Shown here in pieces: positions 1 through 4,711 of a DNA stretch of 5,243 bases. How positions within the stretch are numbered: the first letter of the stretch is position 1; each line of letters opens with the position of its first letter. A program made the position numbers and the translations under genes. The DNA is from Methanothrix sp. (GTDB lineage: Archaea; Halobacteriota; Methanosarcinia; Methanotrichales; Methanotrichaceae): contig WOYM01000061.1 in the NCBI GenBank assembly GCA_011620785.1, positions 17,866 to 23,108 on the forward strand. Direction: 5' to 3'. The notes under the pieces were generated by a model, which was not told where the DNA came from, did not search any database, and saw nothing but the letters and a program-made list of their open reading frames with translations.

Positions 1-258
1 ACGGCCGGTGACTCCACCGCCATAATAGTCTCTCAGGGCATGCGCGGCTATCAGGTATACCTGGATGGAGTCTATATTGGTACCGAGGGGACGGGCGGAG
101 ATCCTCTGGATGGCAGATTCAGCTTCAAGGTAGTTGGCAACCAGAACCATGAAGTAAGAGTCTATGATGGCCAGTTCAACTATCCAAAAATCATGTGGTT
201 CGATGCTGGTGGCTCCAAGACTATCTATGTGGAACCAGGAACAGCGGTCTATATCTAG
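1..258 (+). CDS. Partial beta-rich PEGA-like surface protein (C-terminal end)
   Basis: The frame is open to the left edge and ends at TAG 256-258, so this is the last 85 residues of a longer protein; the internal ATG at position 40 is unlikely to be the true start. The visible part is rich in Gly, Tyr, Val and Asp with alternating hydrophobic residues. It has the pattern YQVYLDGVYIGTEG followed by HEVRVYDG and ends in KTIYVEPG. A short strand, DG turn, second strand and late HxVRV strand resemble PEGA-type beta-sandwich repeats, which usually sit in surface or secreted proteins. From memory, methanogens of the Methanothrix group carry many uncharacterised proteins of this style. No signal peptide or anchor can be judged because the N-terminus lies outside the window. 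It is followed by T tracts, so it probably ends its own transcript. The function is unknown; the fold assignment is inference. Confidence 0.7.
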   Translation, partial: TAGDSTAIIVSQGMRGYQVYLDGVYIGTEGTGGDPLDGRFSFKVVGNQNHEVRVYDGQFNYPKIMWFDAGGSKTIYVEPGTAVYI

Positions 259-296
259 ACCGCCAGTTTAACCCTGTCCAACATTTTAAGCTTCTA

Positions 297-320
297 TTTT
301 TTAACCTAATGATTATTTTT
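297..320 (+). terminator. Oligo-T terminator after the left-edge gene
   Basis: Two T tracts, TTTTTT at 297-302 and TTTTT at 316-320, lie 40-60 nt after the stop codon at 258. There is no strong hairpin in front of them. Archaeal RNA polymerase terminates at U-rich tracts without needing a stem, so this is a plausible end for the left-edge transcript. Confidence 0.45.
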
Positions 321-397
321 CATGCTTTTACATGCAATTATATATAAAACAGTTTTAATAGAACGAAATATAAAATATATTCAGTAAAAGAGATTGC
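321..397. other. AT-rich spacer, no gene seen
   Basis: This stretch is very AT-rich and includes a TATATATAA run near 338-347. It lies between the T tracts and the end of the second small minus-strand frame. I see no reading frame, RNA gene or strong repeat in it, apart from two direct copies of CATGC at 321-325 and 331-335. The TATA-like run has no suitably placed plus-strand gene downstream. Confidence 0.5.
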
Positions 398-514
398 TCA
401 CCTATCAGCATTCTCTATATACCGTCTGCTCCTGCATGCTCTCAATACTTTTTCGGCCTTCATTTCATCAAACTTGCGTTTACGCTTCATCTTCCTATCT
501 CGGGCTTCACTCAT
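398..514 (-). CDS. Candidate small basic protein, 38 aa
   Basis: This minus-strand frame starts with ATG at 514-512 and stops at TGA 400-398. It overlaps the stop of the preceding 25-codon frame in an ATGA arrangement, the usual sign of translational coupling. The product is strongly basic: it begins MSEARDRKMKRKRKF and continues with KAEKVLRACRSRRYI, suggesting a short charged helix that could bind nucleic acid. I do not recognise a family. No good Shine-Dalgarno precedes it, as expected if it is coupled to the upstream frame. It could instead be a remnant of a larger gene broken by a frameshift, or chance. The only support is the overlap together with the strong leader of the first frame. 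Confidence 0.3.
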   Translation of the reverse strand: MSEARDRKMKRKRKFDEMKAEKVLRACRSRRYIENADR

Positions 515-588
515 AGCCGCAATCCTACACCTTCTAGAATATCTACTTTCTCATCGTAAAGCTCCCAATCGGCGGCAGAATACATCAT
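511..588 (-). CDS. Candidate small acidic protein, 25 aa, with strong ribosome binding site
   Basis: This minus-strand frame starts at ATG 588-586, has a second ATG directly after it, and stops at TGA 513-511. The product begins MMYSAADWELYDEKVDILEG and is acidic, in contrast to the basic product of the overlapping next frame. AAGGAGGAG on the minus strand (604-596) lies 7 nt before the ATG, which is close to an ideal Shine-Dalgarno, and a TATA-like box sits about 55-65 nt upstream. The frame also stays open for some distance upstream of the ATG, so a longer N-terminus from TTG or GTG cannot be excluded, but the Shine-Dalgarno favours 588. The acidic-then-basic pair in a mini-operon recalls toxin-antitoxin layouts, but both products are much smaller than known families, so no function is claimed. 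It may also be a decayed gene. Confidence 0.35.
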   Translation of the reverse strand: MMYSAADWELYDEKVDILEGVGLRL

Positions 589-595
589 GAGAATG

Positions 596-604
596 CTCCT
601 CCTT
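596..604 (-). promoter_or_regulatory. Strong Shine-Dalgarno of the small minus-strand frame
   Basis: Read on the minus strand, the sequence is AAGGAGGAG, followed by 7 nt and then ATGATG. It is the best ribosome binding site in the window and the main reason to take the small minus-strand frames seriously. The flanking bases form a long purine-rich strand (606-620 continues in G and A), so a chance match in a polypurine stretch is possible. Confidence 0.45.
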
Positions 605-621
605 CCCCCCCTTTCCTCATC

Positions 622-666
622 TCTTATGTAATTAGCCAACAGCTTTATTAAGTGAATTACATAAGA
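622..666. repeat. Perfect 12-bp inverted repeat around a promoter-like core
   Basis: TCTTATGTAATT at 622-633 is the exact reverse complement of AATTACATAAGA at 655-666, with a 21-nt spacer. The arm centres are 33 bp apart, about three helical turns, so a dimeric regulator could bind both arms on one face of the DNA. The spacer holds a TATA-like box, and the right arm begins next to the GTG codon at 652-654 of the following gene. As RNA it could form an AU-rich hairpin that buries this start codon. It is best read as a candidate operator for the plus-strand metal transport operon, the minus-strand mini-operon, or both. The arms do not match a metal-regulator box that I can name. Confidence 0.6.
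642..651. promoter_or_regulatory. TATA-like box inside the inverted repeat, usable in either direction
   Basis: The sequence GCTTTATTAAG (its reverse is CTTAATAAAGC) has the AT-rich character of an archaeal TATA box. Read to the right, a start site 25-27 nt downstream falls near the in-frame GTG at 673-675 of the next gene, which would give a leaderless message. Read to the left, the start would fall near 620, giving a leader of about 30 nt with the strong Shine-Dalgarno. No clear BRE purine element is seen, so the call is tentative. Confidence 0.3.
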
Positions 667-1002
667 AAAACTGTGATTCCGAACGCGGTGAAAGATCTCC
701 TGAAAGAAGAGGATCTTTCCACTCTCTATGAGATCAGGGATCTATTATCTGATATGATCTCCATGAGAGAAGCGCCCCTCAGCAAGATCGGCTCCACCAG
801 GGATCGGGGGAGCAATAGAGAGGTCATAGAGGAGAGGCACTCCGGGACGATGACCTTTCGATTGGAGCGCGTCTCCTGCGGCAAAAACTGCAAGGGCTGC
901 CCGCACGGACCTTACTGGTATGGCTACTGGCGAGAGGGCGGCAAGACCCGCTCCAAGTATATCGGAAAGAATCTCAATGCACAGAGGCTAAAGAAGGAGT
1001 AA
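652..1002 (+). CDS. Small CCCH-motif protein, DUF6788-like, first gene of metal transport operon
   Basis: The frame encodes 116 residues from GTG 652, directly after an in-frame TAA. No Shine-Dalgarno precedes 652. GTG 673 (109 residues) is an alternative that would suit leaderless transcription from the TATA-like box. The N-terminal half (about 12-40) is a charged amphipathic helix region, and residues 41-63 look flexible. The C-terminal block holds C76, C80, C83 and H85 in the pattern CGKNCKGCPH, followed by GPYWYGYWREGGKTRSKYIG. That cysteine, GPYWY and REGGKTR signature resembles the uncharacterised DUF6788-type domain found in archaea and bacteria (from memory, not searched). The four ligands could bind zinc or another metal. 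The stop codon lies 1 nt before the substrate-binding lipoprotein gene, and the end of this gene supplies that gene's Shine-Dalgarno, so the two are co-transcribed. A role in nucleic acid binding, metal sensing or metal handling is possible; none is shown. Confidence 0.75.
   Translation: MNYIRKTVIPNAVKDLLKEEDLSTLYEIRDLLSDMISMREAPLSKIGSTRDRGSNREVIEERHSGTMTFRLERVSCGKNCKGCPHGPYWYGYWREGGKTRSKYIGKNLNAQRLKKE
994..999 (+). promoter_or_regulatory. Shine-Dalgarno of znuA inside the previous gene
   Basis: AAGGAG ends 4 nt before ATG 1004 and lies in the last codons of the small CCCH-motif gene. It fixes the znuA start and indicates translation linked to the upstream gene. Confidence 0.7.
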
Positions 1003-1003
1003 T

Positions 1004-2005
1004 ATGTCAAGCAATTTTAAAAAATTTTCGTTGCTCATCGTTTTCTTAGTGGCTGCAATCCTATCTGGCTGCATCTCCGAGGATACAGAACCATCTGAGA
1101 AGATGCCAGCAGACGAGATTGCAGTGGATGCAAGCCAGTCAGATGATGATGATGTCCAGGATGCCCGAGGTTCCCAGGCTGAATCCCTACCCATTAATGG
1201 CACAGGAAATGGCTTGAAGAACTACGCGAATAACGGCTCAGATGTCATCTCCGCCGCCACAACCATCGCTCCACTGGCAGGGCTTATCTCTTTGATCGGT
1301 GGTGACCACGTCGAAATAGCGACGATAATCCCGCCTGGAGCCGAGCCCCATACCTACGAGCCCACCCCCTCCCAGATGAAGGAGATCGCCAATGCGGACA
1401 TCTATATCATGAACGGTGCGGGCCTGGAATTCTGGATGGAAAAGGCGCTCTTGGTCAATGAAGATATGCTGGTTGTGGACTCCTCCAAAGGGGTGGAGCT
1501 GTTAAGCGAAGAGGGCGGAAACGCCGATCCGCACATCTGGTTATCTCTGCAGAATGCTGCCATTCAGGTGGATAATATATGCAATGGTCTGATCCAGGTC
1601 GATTCTGCAAACAGAGACTATTATCTCCGTAATAGAGATGCCCTGTTGGAGGAGATGAAAGCGCTGGACAGAGAATTTAGCCAGACCTTTGCCGCAAAGG
1701 AGAATAAGACCTTCATCGTTTTCCACCCTGCCTGGAGCTACCTCGCCCGGGACTATGGCCTGGTCCAGGTGCCGATCATGGAGGAGGAGAAAGAGCCCGG
1801 TCCCCAGTACCTGGCAAGCCTGATCGATATGGCCAGGAAGAACGATATCACCACCATATTCGTTGATCCACAGTTCAATCCCAAATCAGCAGAGGTAATA
1901 GCAAGAGAGATGAACGCGACGATAGTTGTCCTTGACCCTCTGGCAGAGGACTATCTGCAGAATATGCGCCGCACAGGCGAGGAGATCTCTAAGAGCCTGA
2001 AATGA
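1004..2005 (+). CDS. znuA: Metal ABC transporter substrate-binding lipoprotein (ZnuA/TroA family)
   Basis: This 333-residue protein captures a divalent metal outside the membrane and delivers it to the ABC permease encoded downstream. Residues 1-23 are a lipoprotein signal: basic NFKK, a hydrophobic stretch, then LSGC with C23 as the lipid-anchored cysteine. Residues 24-78 form an acidic, low-complexity linker that includes DDDD at 47-50. The cluster A-I binding domain (PF01297 type) starts near VISAATTIAPL at 81-91. The predicted ligands are H116 in EPHTYEPTPSQ, H177 in DPHIWLS, H241 in FHPAWSYLARDYGL and D288 in VDPQFNP. In the known family, His at the third position is typical of zinc-type and TroA-type proteins, while manganese-type proteins often have Glu, so zinc is favoured. 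No His-rich loop lies between the first two ligands, unlike many bacterial ZnuA proteins. The start is set by AAGGAG. The stop overlaps the ATPase start by 4 nt. Confidence 0.9.
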   Translation: MSSNFKKFSLLIVFLVAAILSGCISEDTEPSEKMPADEIAVDASQSDDDDVQDARGSQAESLPINGTGNGLKNYANNGSDVISAATTIAPLAGLISLIGGDHVEIATIIPPGAEPHTYEPTPSQMKEIANADIYIMNGAGLEFWMEKALLVNEDMLVVDSSKGVELLSEEGGNADPHIWLSLQNAAIQVDNICNGLIQVDSANRDYYLRNRDALLEEMKALDREFSQTFAAKENKTFIVFHPAWSYLARDYGLVQVPIMEEEKEPGPQYLASLIDMARKNDITTIFVDPQFNPKSAEVIAREMNATIVVLDPLAEDYLQNMRRTGEEISKSLK

Positions 2006-2763
2006 CCGCTGAGATCGTCTCCATTGATAACCTCTGGATCTTCAGGGAAGAGCATGCTATCCTGGAGGACATAAACCTGAAGCTGGAACGGGCGGACTTC
2101 CTGGGTTTAATCGGCCCGAACGGGGGAGGAAAGTCCACCCTTCTCAAGGTGATGCTGGGTCTGATAAAGCCGGATAAAGGGAAGATCAGAATATTCGGCT
2201 TGGAACCTGAGGCGGCAAGGGGAAGGGTGGGCTACCTACCTCAGAAGACCATCTTCGATCAGAATTTCCCGATCAGGGTCCAGGAGGTGGTCCAGATGGG
2301 AAGGTTCAGCAAGACAGGCCTCTTCCGCCGTTACGGTCCTGCCGATCGCAATGCTGCCTTTCGCGCCCTAGAGGCAGTGGGAATGGAAGACCGGGCTGAC
2401 CGGGAGATCGGCGCCCTTTCCGGTGGAGAGCAGCAAAGGGTCTTTGTAGCCCGTTCTTTGGTCTCAGATCCAGAGCTCCTCCTATTAGACGAGCCCACGG
2501 CGGGCGTTGATTCCTCCCAGCAGACGGAGTTTTATGAGCTTCTCTGCCACCTCAATCAGGACATGGGAATAGCTATTGTGCTCGTCTCACACGATATCAC
2601 TGCCATCTCCAAATATGTGGGCAAAATCGCCTGCCTAAACCAGAGGCTTTATTACCATGGCTCAAAGGAGCTAACGAACGAAGATATAGAGAAGGCCTAC
2701 GGCTGTCCGGTGGAGATGATAGCCCATGGAACGCCCCACCGGGTCTTGAGGAAGCATGATTGA
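2002..2763 (+). CDS. znuC: Metal ABC transporter ATP-binding protein (ZnuC type)
   Basis: This 253-residue cytoplasmic ATPase should drive metal import with the permease that follows. All ABC hallmarks are present: Walker A GPNGGGKST at 38-46, Q-loop Gln81 in GYLPQ, signature LSGGEQQR at 139-146, Walker B LLLLDEP at 159-165 with catalytic Glu164, a D-loop near GVD at 168-170, and H-loop His197 in VSHD. Length and motif spacing fit the ZnuC/MntB/TroB group. Around residues 102-115, FSKTGLFRRYGPAD matches the insert that precedes the signature helix in this group. The C-terminal tail is His-containing (H242, H246, H252), which could be a weak metal contact but may mean nothing. The ATG overlaps the lipoprotein gene stop in an ATGA junction and only a weak Shine-Dalgarno is visible, so translation is probably coupled. 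Metal specificity cannot be read from this subunit. Confidence 0.92.
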   Translation: MTAEIVSIDNLWIFREEHAILEDINLKLERADFLGLIGPNGGGKSTLLKVMLGLIKPDKGKIRIFGLEPEAARGRVGYLPQKTIFDQNFPIRVQEVVQMGRFSKTGLFRRYGPADRNAAFRALEAVGMEDRADREIGALSGGEQQRVFVARSLVSDPELLLLDEPTAGVDSSQQTEFYELLCHLNQDMGIAIVLVSHDITAISKYVGKIACLNQRLYYHGSKELTNEDIEKAYGCPVEMIAHGTPHRVLRKHD

Positions 2764-3562
2764 GTTGCAGTTGGACCTCTTCCAGTACGATTTTATGCGG
2801 GTGGCCCTGGCCGCGGGCCTGGCGAGCGCCGTCCTCTGCGGCATAATCGGGATCTATGTCATTTTGAATAAGATAGTCTTCATAAGCGACGGCATAGCTC
2901 ATGCTGCCTTTGGGGGCATCGGTCTGGGCTACTTCCTGGGCTTCGATCCCCTGATATTCGGAGTGGGCTCGGCCGTATTGACCGCGGTCGGCATAGGAAT
3001 GGTGAGTGGGAGGGCACGGGTATCCGAGGACACCGCCATCGGGGTTTTCATGGCCACGGGAATGGCCCTGGGAGTCATGCTCCTCACCCTCTCCAAAGGC
3101 TATGCCAGAGACCTTTATGGCTACCTTTTCGGCAATATTTTAGCCGTGACCATCAACGATGTGCTGCTGATATCCGGGCTCACCCTGGCCATAATGCTCC
3201 TGATCTATATCCTCTACAAGGAATTCATGATAATGAGCTTCGATCCGGTCTACGGGGAGGCCATCGGCCTGCCGGTGAAAAGCCTCAGGCTCCTGCTTTT
3301 GGCAATGGTGGCCTTCAGCGTGGTGGTATTGATCAAGATCGTGGGGATCATAATGGTAATAGCGCTTCTCACCATCCCCGGAGCCATAAGCAGGCAGCAT
3401 CTAAGGGGATTGCCCTCCATCATGGCCGGATCCATAATTCTGGGATCGATATTCGTGACTGTTGGCCTCATAGTATCTTACATGCTGGATGTGCCGTCAG
3501 GCGCCACGATAATTCTCACCGCAGCGATATTCTTCTTCCTGAGCACGGTGTATTCGAGGTAG
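2756..3562 (+). CDS. znuB: Metal ABC transporter permease (ABC-3 family, ZnuB type)
   Basis: This 268-residue integral membrane protein forms the metal channel, probably as a dimer with two copies of the ATPase. I count about eight hydrophobic segments, near residues 16-36, 47-62, 64-83, 93-112, 135-155, 178-210 (probably two helices), 220-241 and 249-264. Family hallmarks of ABC-3 permeases (PF00950) include FISDGIAHAAFGGIGLGYF at 42-60, where Ser44, Asp45 and His49 lie in the region known to be conserved, FDPVYGEAIGLPV at 162-174 as the likely contact with the ATPase, and TIPGAISRQ at 206-214. The length is normal for the family. The start ATG lies 8 nt inside the ATPase gene and is preceded by GAGGA at 2748-2752. 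It is the last gene of the operon, and a weak hairpin and T tracts follow it. Confidence 0.92.
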   Translation: MIELQLDLFQYDFMRVALAAGLASAVLCGIIGIYVILNKIVFISDGIAHAAFGGIGLGYFLGFDPLIFGVGSAVLTAVGIGMVSGRARVSEDTAIGVFMATGMALGVMLLTLSKGYARDLYGYLFGNILAVTINDVLLISGLTLAIMLLIYILYKEFMIMSFDPVYGEAIGLPVKSLRLLLLAMVAFSVVVLIKIVGIIMVIALLTIPGAISRQHLRGLPSIMAGSIILGSIFVTVGLIVSYMLDVPSGATIILTAAIFFFLSTVYSR

Positions 3563-3607
3563 GATGACGGAATTCTGATCGAAAGGGAACACGCAGACCG
3601 CCAAATG

Positions 3608-3654
3608 CATAACTTTAGTGTTATGAAGTGGACCATTAAATAAGTTTTATTTTT
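3608..3654 (+). terminator. Probable terminator of the metal transport operon
   Basis: CATAAC at 3608-3613 pairs with GTTATG at 3620-3625 across a 6-nt loop, and 20 nt later T tracts occur at 3645-3648 and 3650-3654. The stem is weak, but T tracts alone can end archaeal transcripts. They sit about 85 nt after the permease stop, in the first AT-rich stretch after the operon. Confidence 0.45.
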
Positions 3655-3861
3655 ATATTATATAATTTATATGATTTATCTACTGGGTCGAACTGCTTCA
3701 AGCAAAAGCTGTCTCTAATCTCTTTTAATATCAGCGAACAGGAATGCTTAAACTTAATATAATAATTAGATAAGATCGACGTTAACATTAAATATAGTTG
3801 AGCCATGAAGATAATCGCTCAGAGCCTCAAGGAATAAAGCCAATTTGCGCGGGACGGATTG
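3655..3861. other. AT-rich spacer before the restriction-modification genes
   Basis: This stretch holds candidate promoter elements but no convincing gene. TATA-like boxes occur around 3753-3762 (CTTAATATAA) and 3789-3796. A 10-codon frame at 3805-3837 (MKIIAQSLKE, then TAA) lies in the same frame as the methyltransferase that follows and could be a leader frame or chance. TGAGC at 3799-3803 and GCTCA at 3817-3821 form a short inverted repeat. I see no tRNA-like fold, no CRISPR repeat and no obvious controller-protein box. Confidence 0.5.
3789..3796 (+). promoter_or_regulatory. TATA-like box for the methyltransferase gene
   Basis: TTAAATAT lies about 70 nt before ATG 3862. A transcript starting 25 nt downstream would have a leader of roughly 40-45 nt. 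A second AT-rich candidate lies at 3753-3762, so the true promoter is not settled. Confidence 0.3.
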
Positions 3862-4707
3862 ATGAAAACTACGCATAAGATTTACATTGGAAACTCCAGG
3901 CAGATGAAGGAGATCGCAAATAACTCCGTAAGCTGCGTTATAACCAGCCCTCCTTATGTTACCACCTTAATGAAAAAAGGACAAAAATTTGATTATGACT
4001 CATATCGCGCTATGATTCAGGACGTGTTTAAAGAAATCTGGCGCGTTCTAATTCCAGATGGAAGATTCTGCTTGAATGTCGCCGATATCCGGAGCAAGTA
4101 CTTTTATGAAGAAGAAAACGGCCTGTATAGGGTGCCAATTTCTGCTGATCTATTAATGCTATGTCAGGAAATCGGATTTAGGCTTTTTGATACATTCATC
4201 TGGGACAAAGGTTTTAACAGGAATTTTGGCGGGCCGCTGCTTGGCTCTTATCCTTATCCCGCATCTATTTATAATAATGTATATTTTGAATACATATTTA
4301 TCTTGAAGAAACCAGGAAAGCGTAATAAACTGGACCCTGAAATAAAAAAAGCAAGTGAAATCGATAAAGAGACATGGAAACAGTACGTTCAAAAGTTCTG
4401 GCGAATAGAGTCTGAGACAGAATGGTTCAAAGGACATGAGGCCGTTTTCCCAGAAGAGGTACCTCGTCGCCTCATTCGCTTGTACTCGTTTGCAGGTGAC
4501 ACAATTCTTGATCCCTTCGCAGGATCTGGCACGACAACAAAAGCGGCAATCAATTTAGATCGAAACAGCATAGGCTATGAAATCAATGAAGACCTTATAC
4601 CTGTAATCAAGCGACGTTTGGATCTTGGCCAGTCGTTGCTTATAGAGAGAGAAGCTTTGATTGACATATCTTTTGCTGACTACAGAGTTCGTGAATCGAT
4701 GGAGTAA
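3862..4707 (+). CDS. Type II DNA methyltransferase, beta-class, probably N4-cytosine
   Basis: This 281-residue enzyme should transfer a methyl group from S-adenosylmethionine to a base in a specific DNA site. Catalytic motif IV, TSPPY at 28-32, comes near the N-terminus. Motif X-like sequence (GHEAVFPEEVPRRLI, 191-205) and the AdoMet-binding motif I, DPFAGSGTT at 217-225, come near the C-terminus, followed by IGYEI at 237-241. That order defines the beta class (PF01555 type). A Ser-Pro-Pro-Tyr core is most often found in N4-cytosine enzymes, so m4C is favoured over m6A. The region at about 113-150, including FGGPLLGSYPYP and EYIFILKKPGK, is typical of this group; specificity residues should lie between it and motif X. 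ATG 3862 is preferred over the TTG at 3859. The ribosome site is poor (GGGACGG). The gene is clearly AT-richer than the transporter genes, suggesting transfer. The recognition site cannot be read from the sequence. Confidence 0.88.
   Translation: MKTTHKIYIGNSRQMKEIANNSVSCVITSPPYVTTLMKKGQKFDYDSYRAMIQDVFKEIWRVLIPDGRFCLNVADIRSKYFYEEENGLYRVPISADLLMLCQEIGFRLFDTFIWDKGFNRNFGGPLLGSYPYPASIYNNVYFEYIFILKKPGKRNKLDPEIKKASEIDKETWKQYVQKFWRIESETEWFKGHEAVFPEEVPRRLIRLYSFAGDTILDPFAGSGTTTKAAINLDRNSIGYEINEDLIPVIKRRLDLGQSLLIEREALIDISFADYRVRESME
4701..4704 (+). promoter_or_regulatory. Shine-Dalgarno of the nuclease-like gene
   Basis: GGAG lies in the last codons of the methyltransferase gene, 7 nt before ATG 4712. 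It supports this start and co-expression of the two genes. Confidence 0.5.
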
Positions 4708-4711
4708 ATAG

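Noticed and set aside
257..265. AGACCGCCA shared with 3594-3602, each just after a gene end
   Set aside because: Nine bases only, with no extension on either side; likely chance.
338..347. TATATATAA run as a promoter
   Set aside because: No plus-strand gene starts within a sensible distance, and the minus-strand direction leads only into the end of the left-edge gene.
988..1203. 71-codon minus-strand frame opposite the start of the lipoprotein gene
   Set aside because: It lies wholly opposite well-supported genes, has Ser/Trp-rich composition with no family features, and is a shadow frame of the lipoprotein signal and linker region.
2597..2902. 101-codon minus-strand frame across the ATPase/permease junction
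   Set aside because: It is antisense to two clear family members, and its composition reflects the reversed codons of those genes.
3563..3585. C/D box small RNA suggested by GGATGAC and CTGA just after the permease gene
   Set aside because: The C box deviates from the consensus, the spacing is too short, and no second C'/D' pair or terminal stem is visible.
3859..3861. TTG start for the methyltransferase, one codon before the ATG
   Set aside because: The ATG directly follows it and is the normal choice; the TTG adds a single residue with no ribosome-site advantage.
4159..4437. 92-codon minus-strand frame inside the methyltransferase
   Set aside because: It is opposite the specificity region of a clear methyltransferase; its hydrophobic look follows from the AT-rich complementary strand.
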